A DNA stretch of 64,000 nucleotides, taken from Gammaproteobacteria bacterium UBA5109. GTDB lineage: Bacteria > Pseudomonadota > Gammaproteobacteria > Pseudomonadales > Pseudohongiellaceae. Positions 44,214-54,074 of this stretch are shown piece after piece (position 1 is the first letter of the stretch; the number at the start of each line of letters is the position of its first letter). The stretch covers positions 1 to 64,000 of the forward strand of contig DHZH01000002.1 in assembly GCA_002414385.1 (NCBI GenBank). The letters run 5' to 3'. A program made the translations under genes and the position numbers. The notes under the pieces are model-generated. The model ran no database searches. It was given only the letters and a program-made list of their open reading frames with translations, and was not told the DNA's origin.

Positions 44214-45047
44214 CTAATACTGGCAAAGATACCTTTTTATATTACAAATAACCTTGTACTGGCTTTTCTTTTTAGTAACACGGTCAATTAGTCCATTAAA
44301 TATTTCCGTTGCATAGCGAATACTACCATGCATCAGCAATAAATCATCTACCATAAATAACTGGATCGGCACCAGGCCTATACCCAGACTCCATTTAAAT
44401 GCCTTGCTGGTTACTTTAGTACGAAGGAATGCCACTGTACATTTCAGGGATTTGGCTTTTTCAAAAATTGGCAGGCACAAATATGGAGTTTTGTCATGCC
44501 GGTATTCTTTCAGTACTCCAAGCTCCCGGATTGAAATCAGTTTCTGTTTCTTGGCTACAGCATCAAGCCAGTATCTTGCCACTTTGATACATTCATGTCG
44601 CTGCAGTTCAGATGATGAAAAAGGTTTGCTGTCATTCTCAAGGCTGTCTTTCTCAAGCACAAAAGCCCAGCTGAAACCTACCACTTCACCTTCTCTGAAC
44701 AGTAGACTCATCAAAGGCATATAACCTTCTTCACAATTAATACAATTTTTCACTTCGGCGACGGCTGATTCAGTTGTCCAGGATTCACCCCAGCTTTCAT
44801 TGAAAACCTGCGCATAACAATTCGCCAGAGATTGAATAATTTCATCCGGCATTTCCTTGAGTTGTGCTCCAGCATAAAACTTGAGATCAAATTCAGCTCC
44901 ACACTGCTCCTTAAGTCGGGTGTTTAATTTGGAAACAATCAGGTCATCTTCGCTTTGTTCGAAAGCCTTGAAGATATAATTAAACTTCCCTACACTGTCT
45001 ACGGCACCATCGTAGTTTACTGCTGTGCTATCGTAAAATCTCGCCAT
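44214..45047 (-). CDS. GNAT-fold acyltransferase-like protein
   Basis: 277 residues from the ATG at 45047 (MARFYDST), chosen because GTGGAG lies nine bases upstream. The centre shows the GNAT order: YAQVFNESWGESWT helix, MSLLFREGEVVGFSWAFV strands, then IRELGVLKEYRHDKTP in place of motif A (R/QxxGxG/A). The CoA-loop glycines are not seen (RHDKTPYLCLP), so binding may be atypical. It is upstream of a multi-pass histidine kinase gene, so it could make the small molecule that kinase senses; this is inference from position alone. It is unlike LuxI or CqsA/LqsA synthases. Confidence 0.5.
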   Translation of the reverse strand: MARFYDSTAVNYDGAVDSVGKFNYIFKAFEQSEDDLIVSKLNTRLKEQCGAEFDLKFYAGAQLKEMPDEIIQSLANCYAQVFNESWGESWTTESAVAEVKNCINCEEGYMPLMSLLFREGEVVGFSWAFVLEKDSLENDSKPFSSSELQRHECIKVARYWLDAVAKKQKLISIRELGVLKEYRHDKTPYLCLPIFEKAKSLKCTVAFLRTKVTSKAFKWSLGIGLVPIQLFMVDDLLLMHGSIRYATEIFNGLIDRVTKKKSQYKVICNIKRYLCQY

Positions 45048-45242
45048 GGGATTTCTCCACTTCACTCCATTCCTTTAAAAGATGCTGGTATGTGCTTCCC
45101 TATAAAACAGGTGATAGCATTCTACTAGCTTGACAAATACACTTTTTGCTACTTGATTCTAGCAGATGTAATTCTCTAAGCAGAAATAGTCTTGAATAAA
45201 GCGGGAATTTAAGACAGAAATGATATCAAAATGATTGCATTT

Positions 45243-47531
45243 TCATTGCCATCGGAATGAAGCAGAAACTCCAAATGAACGTGGCTCTCCAAAAACATCC
45301 ATATAACTCATGAGTCCGTCTGATTTTGTTCGAGTGCGATACGATTTATCAGCAAGGTTTTTTATCCACAGAGACAGTTCCCAGTTTTCCTCATTCGGAT
45401 ATACTGAAAAATAAAGATTGCTCACACCGTAAGCAGGTAATTCGTAAATTGCCTGATCTGCCAGCGAACTCATATGTCCTGAAAATTCTGATCGGTAATG
45501 ATGCTCTAGTGCTGCCTGATACCTCAGGTCTTGAGTTAAACCTGCTTCTTGAACAATCGCAAAAGATGAATTCCATCGCGGAGCATATGCTCGTTTGCCG
45601 GTAAGCGGGACAGTGGCACCCACCGTATTGGTTGTCATCTGATTCGAATCTGTGATCTCCGCATCAAGATATCCCAGGGCCAGGCTGAAATAAAGCTGCT
45701 CATTGACACGCCAGTCCAGTTCAAGTTCAACTCCCTTGTGTTCTGCATCGCCCTGATTGGCAAGCCGGTCAATTACAGTCAATGTCGCCGGGTTCACTTC
45801 ACTGATAAAACCCTGCACATCCCGGTAGTCATAATAAAAACCGGCAATATTAAGCAGCAGGCGATCATCAATCAGTCCACTCTTCATGCCGACTTCGTAA
45901 GCCAGTATTGTTTCTTCAGCATAGGGTAGTACTTCTTCTTCCTGAAAAGGGAAGCCTCCATAAAACCCCCCACTCTTGAAACCACTGGAAACTGATCCGT
46001 AAAACAGAATATTTTCCTGATATTGCCAGTTCAACTGCAGTTTTCCTGACCAGTTAGAGTCAAGTTCATAATCACTGCTGACGTCCTGCACAAAATATAG
46101 AGAAAAAGCAGGAACAAAAAATGTGCCGTTACGATATTTTTTTGATTCGTTGGTATAGCGAAGATCAAAATTTACAGAAAACTCATCATTAAACTGATAA
46201 TCAAGCTGGCCATAGAGTGCTCTTGACTGGGTCGTCTGACGATAATTCAGATCACCCTGTTCAAGGCCAATGAGCAGGTTATCGCGCAACAGGAAGTTTC
46301 TTTCCTCCAGGAAGTAATCATTACTGATCACCAGGCCGCCAAGCCATTGCAGATCCTGTTCGGTATTTGAAGCCAGACGGAATTCCTGAGACCAGATTTC
46401 AATATCACTTGAGGAAGGGCGGTGCCCATATTCACCGAAGCTTGCATCAAGATCGAGCTCAACTCCGTAATCAAAACGATCAAAAGCGCTGATACTTGTT
46501 AGCGAAAAGTCAGCAAATTCATAATCCAATTCAGCGCTTATTGAATGGTAGTTATGGTCATTGCGGTTAAGAGGTTCAGACAAGACACTTTCCCCATTGT
46601 CGGCCTGAGCTGCCACTGGCAGAGCTGTCCCGGCGAATGCCAGGCGGGTCACACTGGCCCAGTCGAAGCAATTTGCATCATCCCTATAACCCTGAACTAT
46701 CGCTGTACAAAGCCCTCCTGCACTTGAATAGGCAGCGACTGAACGACCAAGCGCAATTTCTGAATCATTACTGCCCGCGCTGAATTTGAGCCTGGCGGAA
46801 AAATCCGTGTCAGGGTCAAACAATAAAGTCGCGCGAATATCAGTTTGATCAAGTTCGCCATGGCTTTGCCCTGTTAACAGGTTATTCTGCCAGCCGTCAT
46901 TACTGCTTTGCCTTCTCAATGCCAGACGTAATGCCAGATCATCCGTGAGGGTAAAATTGGATGCAGCTTCAAGCTGCAATCTCTGCCAGCTGCCGTAGGA
47001 TATATCAACATAGGCATTCCTATTCTGAAATTCAGGCAGAGCAGACACTACATTTATCGCGCCCCCACTGGTATTACGACCGTACAAACCTCCCTGGGGA
47101 CCTTTCAGTACCTCGACCCTCGCTATATCAAACAGGGCAACTTCCCCCATAGCGCTTGAAGTCTGATAGACATCATCCAGATAAATTGCTGCAGTTGGTG
47201 TGTTATTCGCATTGAAGTCCTGCAGGCCGACACCTCGGATTACCCAGGTTGGCAGGCCGCTTCCGTAATCTTCGAAAAGCTGAACATTGGCGACCTGGTT
47301 GGTGATCTCGGAAAGTGTGTTTAGCTGGAAAGATTCAATATCTTCCCGCGTGAAAGCTGACATGGTAATGCCCACTGACTGGATTTCCTGCTCGCGTCTT
47401 TGCGCTGTTACGACAATTTCCTGAATCCCGCCAGCATTATTCTGAGCGGACTGCGCCAGCAAGTCATTTGACAACAAGAGCACCAGACCGGAAAGTAGAA
47501 GCCGGCATATACTGTTTTGTTTTACAGTCAT
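45243..47531 (-). CDS. TonB-dependent outer-membrane receptor
   Basis: 762 residues with a signal peptide (LLLSGLVLLLSNDLLAQ), a TonB box (IQEIVVTAQRREQ), a plug domain (VGITMSAFTREDIESFQ, WVIRGVGLQDFNANNTPTAAIYLDDVYQTS, VEVLKGPQGGLYGRNTSGGAINVVS) and a barrel ending in SFGVSASFRWQ with an aromatic penultimate residue. The plug is of the iron-complex/sphingomonad-type group with many possible substrates. It lies 77 bases downstream of parC on the same strand; separate transcription is likely. Confidence 0.9.
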   Translation of the reverse strand: MTVKQNSICRLLLSGLVLLLSNDLLAQSAQNNAGGIQEIVVTAQRREQEIQSVGITMSAFTREDIESFQLNTLSEITNQVANVQLFEDYGSGLPTWVIRGVGLQDFNANNTPTAAIYLDDVYQTSSAMGEVALFDIARVEVLKGPQGGLYGRNTSGGAINVVSALPEFQNRNAYVDISYGSWQRLQLEAASNFTLTDDLALRLALRRQSSNDGWQNNLLTGQSHGELDQTDIRATLLFDPDTDFSARLKFSAGSNDSEIALGRSVAAYSSAGGLCTAIVQGYRDDANCFDWASVTRLAFAGTALPVAAQADNGESVLSEPLNRNDHNYHSISAELDYEFADFSLTSISAFDRFDYGVELDLDASFGEYGHRPSSSDIEIWSQEFRLASNTEQDLQWLGGLVISNDYFLEERNFLLRDNLLIGLEQGDLNYRQTTQSRALYGQLDYQFNDEFSVNFDLRYTNESKKYRNGTFFVPAFSLYFVQDVSSDYELDSNWSGKLQLNWQYQENILFYGSVSSGFKSGGFYGGFPFQEEEVLPYAEETILAYEVGMKSGLIDDRLLLNIAGFYYDYRDVQGFISEVNPATLTVIDRLANQGDAEHKGVELELDWRVNEQLYFSLALGYLDAEITDSNQMTTNTVGATVPLTGKRAYAPRWNSSFAIVQEAGLTQDLRYQAALEHHYRSEFSGHMSSLADQAIYELPAYGVSNLYFSVYPNEENWELSLWIKNLADKSYRTRTKSDGLMSYMDVFGEPRSFGVSASFRWQ

Positions 47532-47608
47532 AAAAAAGCTCTTGGAAACCTGAGCGGTGAGTAATTTAAAAAGCTGTTAAGCAGTACCTCCCTGCACGAC
47601 TTGTGATA

Positions 47609-49864
47609 TTAATCTGATATTACTTCTACCTTGTCTACTTTCTGAAACCCCCGTGGCAGCTTATTGCCACGTCTGCCTCTTTCACCCCGGTAATGCTCAA
47701 GGTCATCCATGTTTAAAGTAATATGTCTCTTACCCGAATATATCATAAGCGATTGCTTATCTGCTATGACGGCTGTCACAACAACAAATTCCAGTCGCTC
47801 TGCAACTCGTGCCGCCGGTATGTTGATGATTTTATTACCTTTTCCTTTTGGCAGCTCCGGCAAATCTTTCAAATTGAACATCAGCATTCTTCCTTCATTG
47901 CTGATGCTGACAACCATACTCTCCGCAATATTTTTCACAGGCGCCGGGTTTAATACTTTGCCTCCTTTTGGCACCTTCAGCACTGCTTTACCGGAGCGGT
48001 TCTTGCTGTAAAAGTTTTCCAGCCTGGATATAAACCCATACCCGGCATCAGATGCCAGTAGATAGTAATCGCCAGCCTCGCCAATCATCAATCCTTCAAA
48101 ACTGGCACCAGAAGGTGGATTAACCCGCCCAGTCAGTGGCTCACCCTGCCCTCTGGCTGAAGGCAGGGCATGAGCCGGAACAGTATAGGCGCGACCGGTA
48201 GAATCCAGAAAAACTGCACTCTGGTTATTTTTACCTTTAACTGAAAGCTTGAGCTTATCACCGGATTTATACGTCAGGCTTTCAGGATCAAGGTCATGCC
48301 CTTTTGCCGAACGTGCCCATCCGGCTTCAGATAGAATAACTGTTACGGCTTCCGCGCTGATCAGTTCAGTTTCACTAAAGGCCTGAGCTTCTTCCCTGAC
48401 AACCAGTTGTGAACGTCTGTCATCGCCATAGGTTTCTGCATCCTGCCTGATTTCATTTTTTATCAGGGTTTTCAGTCGCGACTTGGAACCCAGAGTTTCT
48501 TCCAGTCCCTTGCGTTCATCTGCCAGTTCTTTCTGTTCGGCCTTGATTTTCATTTCTTCCAGCTTGGCCAGATTGCGCAGTTTCAGTTCCAGTATTGCTT
48601 CTGCCTGTTTATCACTAAGCTTGAAGCGCTTCATTAATTCCGGCTTGGGTTTATCCCTGGTGCGGATTATTTCAATCACTTCATCAATGTTCAGGAATGC
48701 AATCAACAGCGCATCAAGAATATGCAAACGCGCGGTAATTTTTTCCAGGCGGTAATTCAGTCGCCTGGTCACAGTATCAGTACGAAAGCTCAGCCATTCC
48801 TTGAGCAGGTTATTGAGCGTCTTGACCTGCGGCCGCCCATCGTTACCAATCATGTTGAAATTGACGCGATAATTTTTTTCCAGATCAGTGGTAGAGAAGA
48901 GATGCGCCATCACGCCATCTACATCAACACGGTTTGAACGGGGTTCTATAACGATTCGGGTGGGGTTTTCATGGTCTGACTCATCACGCAGGTCAACAAT
49001 CATTGGCAGTTTTTTCTTCTGCATCTGGGCTGCAATCTGCTCCAGAACCTTGGCACCAGAGACCTGATAGGGCAAAGCGGTAATGATGATATCCTGCCCC
49101 TCTTTGGTATACACAGCGCGACACTTGATTGAGCCCCTGCCGGTTTCATACATTTCCAGAATATCTTCTTTAGGCGTAATGATTTCTGCGTAAGTCGGAA
49201 AGTCAGGCCCCTGAACAATCCTGCTCAGGTCCTTAACACTCGCCTTGGGATTGTCCAGCATGTAGATACAGGCTTCGGCAACTTCTTTCAGGTTGTGTGG
49301 CGGGATGTCGGTGGCCATCCCGACGGCTATGCCGCTGGCTCCATTAAGCAGTACATTCGGTAATCTGGCTGGAAGCATCACCGGTTCTTCCAGCTCACCA
49401 TCAAAATTCAATTTCCAGTCAACCGTGTCCTGTCCAAGCTCTGCGAGTAACACGTCGGCATATTCCCGCAACTTGGATTCCGTGTAACGCATGGCAGCAA
49501 AAGACTTGGGATCATCAGTTGAACCCCAGTTGCCCTGACCATCAACAATTGGATACCGGTAGGAAAATGGCTGCGCCATCAGCACCATGGCTTCATAGCA
49601 GGCAGAATCACCATGCGGATGAAATTTACCGATCACATCCCCGATGGTGCGTGCCGATTTTTTATATTTGGCACTGGCTTTGAGGCCCAACTCGGACATG
49701 GCATAGATAATCCTGCGCTGCACCGGCTTCAGCCCATCACCGATGTGTGGCAGGGCACGGTCATTGATGACGTACATCGAATAATTCAGGTAGGACTGCT
49801 CGACAAAGTCATGCAGTGCGACCTGTTCCATGCCGTCTTCATTCAAAGTAATCATATCGGTCAT
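47609..49864 (-). CDS. parC: DNA topoisomerase IV subunit A
   Basis: 751 residues. The ATP-dependent decatenase subunit carries the catalytic Tyr in AAMRYTESKLREYAD. The quinolone-determining region reads HPHGDSACYEAMV, with Ser at the position of E. coli S80 and Glu at that of E84, so it is of susceptible type. GyrA-like C-terminal beta-pinwheel. It is the last conserved gene of the operon starting at 53841, 52 bases downstream of parE. Confidence 0.96.
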   Translation of the reverse strand: MTDMITLNEDGMEQVALHDFVEQSYLNYSMYVINDRALPHIGDGLKPVQRRIIYAMSELGLKASAKYKKSARTIGDVIGKFHPHGDSACYEAMVLMAQPFSYRYPIVDGQGNWGSTDDPKSFAAMRYTESKLREYADVLLAELGQDTVDWKLNFDGELEEPVMLPARLPNVLLNGASGIAVGMATDIPPHNLKEVAEACIYMLDNPKASVKDLSRIVQGPDFPTYAEIITPKEDILEMYETGRGSIKCRAVYTKEGQDIIITALPYQVSGAKVLEQIAAQMQKKKLPMIVDLRDESDHENPTRIVIEPRSNRVDVDGVMAHLFSTTDLEKNYRVNFNMIGNDGRPQVKTLNNLLKEWLSFRTDTVTRRLNYRLEKITARLHILDALLIAFLNIDEVIEIIRTRDKPKPELMKRFKLSDKQAEAILELKLRNLAKLEEMKIKAEQKELADERKGLEETLGSKSRLKTLIKNEIRQDAETYGDDRRSQLVVREEAQAFSETELISAEAVTVILSEAGWARSAKGHDLDPESLTYKSGDKLKLSVKGKNNQSAVFLDSTGRAYTVPAHALPSARGQGEPLTGRVNPPSGASFEGLMIGEAGDYYLLASDAGYGFISRLENFYSKNRSGKAVLKVPKGGKVLNPAPVKNIAESMVVSISNEGRMLMFNLKDLPELPKGKGNKIINIPAARVAERLEFVVVTAVIADKQSLMIYSGKRHITLNMDDLEHYRGERGRRGNKLPRGFQKVDKVEVISD

Positions 49865-49916
49865 AATGGTTCTCTTTTACTTACAGCAGTTTGTTTAGCG
49901 ATTGCTTGGCCACGCT

Positions 49917-51821
49917 TTATTCCACCAGATCAGCCTGGTTGCCTCTTCTTTCCAGCCAGCTTTTTCTGTCGGCAGCACGCTTTTTCGCCAGCAGCATATC
50001 CATCAATTCATTGGTCTTTTCAAACTTTTCAATACTCAGTTGAACAAGGCGTCGTGTGTCTTTATCCATCGTGGTTTCACGCAGTTGCAGCGGGTTCATT
50101 TCACCCAACCCCTTGAAGCGCTGCACATTGGGCTTGCCTTTTTTCTTTTCTGCAGCAAGCCGGTCCAGGATCCCCTGCTTTTCATCATCATCCAGTGCAT
50201 AAAAGACCTCTTTACCCAAATCAATTCGATATAGGGGTGGCATGGCCACATAAACATGCCCGGCTTCAACCAGTGCCTTGAAATGCTTAACGAACAGGGC
50301 GCAGAGCAAGGTGGCAATATGCAGGCCATCAGAGTCGGCATCAGCGAGAATACAGACTTTGCCGTAGCGTATACCCGTCAGATCAGTAGAGCCCGGATCC
50401 ACACCAATGGCAACGGCAATATCATGCACTTCCTGGGAGGCGAGAATTTCACTGGAATCCACTTCCCAGGTATTCAGAATTTTTCCACGCAGAGGCATGA
50501 TTGCCTGGGTTTCCCTGTCCCTGGCCTGCTTGGCAGAACCACCGGCAGAATCACCTTCTACCAGAAACAGTTCACCAGCCAGCACATCCTGGGTAGCACA
50601 GTCCGCCAGCTTGCCAGGCAGTGCCGGACCCTGTGTGACTTTCTTGCGCACCACTTTCTTGCTGGCTTTCAGGCGGCTCTGGGCATTCTGAATACATAAG
50701 TCGGCCAGCAGTTCTCCTTCACTGGTATGCTGGTTTAACCAGAGGCTGAACTTGTCTTTCACAACACCGGCGATGAAAACCGCGGCTTGCCTGGATGACA
50801 GTTTTTCCTTGGTCTGTCCGGAAAACTGCGGATCAAGCATTTTTGCTGAAAGAATAAAACAGCACCGCTCCATAATATCTTCTGCAGTTAATTTCAGGCC
50901 GCGCGGGATCAGGTTACGAAATTCACAAAATTCACGAATGGCTTCAAGCATGCCGGTACGAAAACCATTTACATGAGTACCGCCCAATGTGGTTGGTATC
51001 AGGTTGACGTAACTTTCAGTGACTATCTCACCGCCTTCCGGCAACCACTGTACAGCCCAGTCAGCAGCTTCATCATTGCCTTCCATGGATCCGGTAAAGG
51101 GATCCTGTGGCAGGGTTTCGAATTCTGCTGTTGCCTGTTGCAGGTAATCCGCCAGGCCATCTTCGTAATACCATTCATTACTCTGCGATTTATCTTTGGA
51201 GCTGACTTTATCTTCAAAAATAATACGCAGACCGGGACATAAAACTGCCTTGGCACGTAAAAGGTGTATCAGTTTACTGAGCGAGATATTGGCGGAATCA
51301 AAATATTTCGGGTCGGGATAAAATTTCACCGTGGTCCCGGTATTGCGCTGCCCGACACTGTCAATTACTTTCAGGTCACTGGCTTTCTCTCCACCCTTGA
51401 AGCTCATGTGATGGCAGTTGCCATCACGCTTGACGAAGACTTCCAGTGAGGTTGACAAGGCATTGACAACCGAAACACCGACACCGTGCAGACCACCGGA
51501 AAATTTATAGCTGTCGCTGGAGAACTTGCCTCCGGCATGTAGGCGGGTAAGGATTAATTCAACGCCCGGGATCTTTTCTTCCGGATGCAGATCTACCGGC
51601 ATCCCACGACCATCATCGCTGACTTCAATGGCACCATCCTTATGCAGGGTGACAGTTATTTCCCTGGCTTTACCTGCAAGCGCTTCATCGACACTGTTAT
51701 CCAGGACTTCCTGTATCAGATGGTTGGGGCGGGTAGTATCAGTGTACATTCCCGGTCTTCTTCTGACCGGGTCCAGCCCGCTTAAAACTTCAATTGATTC
51801 CGAGTTATAGTCTTTTGCCAT
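49917..51821 (-). CDS. parE: DNA topoisomerase IV subunit B
   Basis: 634 residues. GHKL ATPase motifs (VLDNSVDEALAG, SDDGRGMPVDLHPE, GGLHGVGVSVVNALS), then the TOPRIM region EGDSAGGSAKQARDRETQAIMPLRGKILNT and ADADSDGLHIATLLCALF. It partners ParC to separate replicated chromosomes. It follows the esterase gene by seven bases. Confidence 0.96.
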   Translation of the reverse strand: MAKDYNSESIEVLSGLDPVRRRPGMYTDTTRPNHLIQEVLDNSVDEALAGKAREITVTLHKDGAIEVSDDGRGMPVDLHPEEKIPGVELILTRLHAGGKFSSDSYKFSGGLHGVGVSVVNALSTSLEVFVKRDGNCHHMSFKGGEKASDLKVIDSVGQRNTGTTVKFYPDPKYFDSANISLSKLIHLLRAKAVLCPGLRIIFEDKVSSKDKSQSNEWYYEDGLADYLQQATAEFETLPQDPFTGSMEGNDEAADWAVQWLPEGGEIVTESYVNLIPTTLGGTHVNGFRTGMLEAIREFCEFRNLIPRGLKLTAEDIMERCCFILSAKMLDPQFSGQTKEKLSSRQAAVFIAGVVKDKFSLWLNQHTSEGELLADLCIQNAQSRLKASKKVVRKKVTQGPALPGKLADCATQDVLAGELFLVEGDSAGGSAKQARDRETQAIMPLRGKILNTWEVDSSEILASQEVHDIAVAIGVDPGSTDLTGIRYGKVCILADADSDGLHIATLLCALFVKHFKALVEAGHVYVAMPPLYRIDLGKEVFYALDDDEKQGILDRLAAEKKKGKPNVQRFKGLGEMNPLQLRETTMDKDTRRLVQLSIEKFEKTNELMDMLLAKKRAADRKSWLERRGNQADLVE

Positions 51822-51828
51822 CTGTTAC

Positions 51829-52497
51829 TTAATGCTCCTGTTTATCCTGCATTTCATCTGCAGTTACCGCGTGGTTCCTGTCCAGACTGAAACCGGCAAA
51901 TTGCATAATTTCCGGTAGCAGTTTTGCGAAACTGTCGAAGCGGTGACTTCCGCCCTGAATAACTTTATGTCTGGCTTGTGGTAGTTTTTCCAGCGCCAGC
52001 CTGTAATCCAGCACCTGGTCGCCACTTTCAAGCAATAAAAAATAGTTTTCCTGATGCTTTATTTCAGTAACTTCCATTTGTCCAAGAGCTTCAGCATCTT
52101 CCTGCACAATTTCAAAGGTTTCACCACTGTATGGATTGATATGCTTGCCGAGAAAATCGGTCGACGCATCATGCTGCAAAGTCACCAGCGGATTGATCAA
52201 AATCACTTTACAGGGGAAGTCTTGCGCCAGATAAATACTGTAAAAGCCTCCCAGTGAGCTGCCGATCAGCACAGTTGCTGCTGTTTCTTCACGTATCAAG
52301 CTTTCCAGCATTGCTATTGCCCTGGCAGGCTTGTGTGGCAATGCCGGAACATGCAGGTCCAACCTCCCCTGCTCCTGATCATCAGCGAACTCTTTCGCAA
52401 TGAATTGAATTAGGTTTTGTGCTTTTTGTGATTCCGGAGAGCTGTTAAAACCATGCAGATATATCAGGCGAGTATTCAAGCTGTCATCATTTCGCAT
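51829..52497 (-). CDS. YqiA-like alpha/beta hydrolase (esterase)
   Basis: 222 residues. UPF0227/YqiA fold: YLHGFNSSPESQKAQ near the start, the nucleophile elbow IGSSLGGFYSIYLAQ (Ser in GSSLGG), an acid region near LLESGDQVLDYRLA and a His in GGSHRFDSFA. The family hydrolyses short esters. The order cpdA-yqiA-parE is standard in gammaproteobacteria. Confidence 0.9.
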   Translation of the reverse strand: MRNDDSLNTRLIYLHGFNSSPESQKAQNLIQFIAKEFADDQEQGRLDLHVPALPHKPARAIAMLESLIREETAATVLIGSSLGGFYSIYLAQDFPCKVILINPLVTLQHDASTDFLGKHINPYSGETFEIVQEDAEALGQMEVTEIKHQENYFLLLESGDQVLDYRLALEKLPQARHKVIQGGSHRFDSFAKLLPEIMQFAGFSLDRNHAVTADEMQDKQEH

Positions 52498-52509
52498 TGG
52501 AATTGCAGA

Positions 52510-53328
52510 TCAATAACCTTTGCTGCTTAAATCAAGTTTGTATATCTTGCCGACCACACGTCTCACTCCCGTCGCGATCTGGCCGTTCGGATGCAGACTC
52601 AACCAGCGGTATCCGGGATTTTCCTTGTCCAGTGAAAAGTAATCATGTTCAGGATGGAACTGGATGCTGGTAGATGGCGCACCGAGCATCAGGACATTAT
52701 TACGGACAATTTTAAAGTCCTGATGGATATGCCCGAAAATCACCGCCTTGATATTGTCATATGCATCAATAATTCTGAAAAACTCTTCGGTTTCCTGCAT
52801 TGAATGATTCTGCAACCATTCCGCATTTACCGGCACCGGGTTGTGGTGTACAGCCAGCAAAACATAACGCTCTTCCTGGTGCAGAAGTTTTAACTCTTTT
52901 GCCAGCATCTCCAGTTCCGACTCACTCAACTTGCCGTAGATGCATCCTTCGACGCAGGAGTTGAGCATGACAACACCCCACTTGCCCAGACGCAGGGTAT
53001 GATTAAGTGCCGGGTGCTCTGTTCCCAGTGCTTCCTGCATTCTGCCAGGAATATCATGGTTGCCGGGAATCCAGAGTTGTGGCGATCTTAGCTCATCAAT
53101 TTTTTCGGCAAAGCGATTATAGGCGAGCAGGCTGGCATCCTGGGCAATATCTCCGGTACACAGTACTGCATCGATCTGATCTTCATGTTCTTTGACCAGT
53201 TCAACCACATCCGTAAGCCCTTCCTGACAATTCATGCCGACCAGTTCCGTGTTTTCATCAGCAAACAGGTGCGAATCGGTAATCTGGATTAACCGATGTA
53301 TTGCTTGACTGGAATCTTGACTCGCCAA
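52510..53328 (-). CDS. cpdA: 3',5'-cyclic-AMP phosphodiesterase CpdA
   Basis: 272 residues, class III phosphodiesterase with the dinuclear metal motifs: QITDSHLF (D-x-H), CTGDIAQDAS (GD), WIPGNHDIPG (GNHD), AVHHNPVPV and FGHIHQDFK (GHxH). It lowers cAMP and so tunes CRP/Vfr regulation. Overlap or close spacing with its neighbours indicates an operon with DUF1249, yqiA, parE and parC. Confidence 0.93.
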   Translation of the reverse strand: MASQDSSQAIHRLIQITDSHLFADENTELVGMNCQEGLTDVVELVKEHEDQIDAVLCTGDIAQDASLLAYNRFAEKIDELRSPQLWIPGNHDIPGRMQEALGTEHPALNHTLRLGKWGVVMLNSCVEGCIYGKLSESELEMLAKELKLLHQEERYVLLAVHHNPVPVNAEWLQNHSMQETEEFFRIIDAYDNIKAVIFGHIHQDFKIVRNNVLMLGAPSTSIQFHPEHDYFSLDKENPGYRWLSLHPNGQIATGVRRVVGKIYKLDLSSKGY

Positions 53329-53352
53329 ATTATTGCCTCGATCAGCTTACTC

Positions 53353-53841
53353 TCAGGCTGCCGATTTAGCAGATAGTTTTTCTGCCAGTGCAGTGCTTGA
53401 ACACAGCCCTTCCTGACGACAGAAGCACAGCCACTCGCTCAACAGAAAATTAATCTGTTCTTTTTCATCAGCCTGATACATATTTTTATTCGGCAGCTCA
53501 TATTTCGCTTTGAGATAACGGACCTGCTGATAGGAAATTACTTCAGCAGTTTTGGCATCATGGTACATGCGAATCAGCATTTCAGGTGTTTTATACAGCG
53601 ACCAGGAATATTCATTTTCCTGGGCGATTCTGACTGTAGAGGTGTATTTAAACTTCTCAATGACTTCAATCACGGTCGCCGAGTCATCTACATAGCCTGA
53701 AGGTAGCCGGCCAGCAAAACTGATTTCACGCCTGACACCAAGATTCAACTTCGGCAAGAGCTGCAAAATGCGAATATAGTTGGCATCGCACACGGCCATC
53801 TGTGCGCTTAAATCAATGGAATAGGATCTTTTTACATTCAT
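53353..53841 (-). CDS. DUF1249 family protein (YqiB-like)
   Basis: 162 residues: CDANYIRILQLLPKL, EISFAGRLP and ESKYTSTVRI-like (KFKYTSTVRIAQENEYSW) strands, then VRMYHDAKTAEVISYQ-like text (LIRMYHDAKTAEVISYQ). Conserved between nudF and cpdA in gammaproteobacteria; function unknown. Here it is the first gene of the operon and no nudF precedes it. Confidence 0.85.
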   Translation of the reverse strand: MNVKRSYSIDLSAQMAVCDANYIRILQLLPKLNLGVRREISFAGRLPSGYVDDSATVIEVIEKFKYTSTVRIAQENEYSWSLYKTPEMLIRMYHDAKTAEVISYQQVRYLKAKYELPNKNMYQADEKEQINFLLSEWLCFCRQEGLCSSTALAEKLSAKSAA

Positions 53842-54074
53842 ATACTACTAACCGGGCCGAAGCCCCCGTTCAACATCGAAACCTTAATTCAAACAGGCAC
53901 ATTGCACAACCCTGCCACCTGCTCCAATACTCCATGATAGCAATAGACAGCAGCTTACAGCTATCCAGTTTTCAATCCTTTTCAGAGAAGCAGGTTTAAG
54001 CCCCTGGCAAACTTTTTTGGGCCCATTTACGTCATACAGACCATAAACTGATATTTACACACAGGAGCAAAAAA
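53842..54074. other. Intergenic gap where nudF would be expected
   Basis: In E. coli and Pseudomonas an ADP-ribose pyrophosphatase gene (nudF) lies between the DUF1249 gene and tolC. In this gap I find no Nudix motif or long reading frame, only short noncoding-looking sequence. The 33-codon frame at 54075 begins just after it. Confidence 0.6.
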
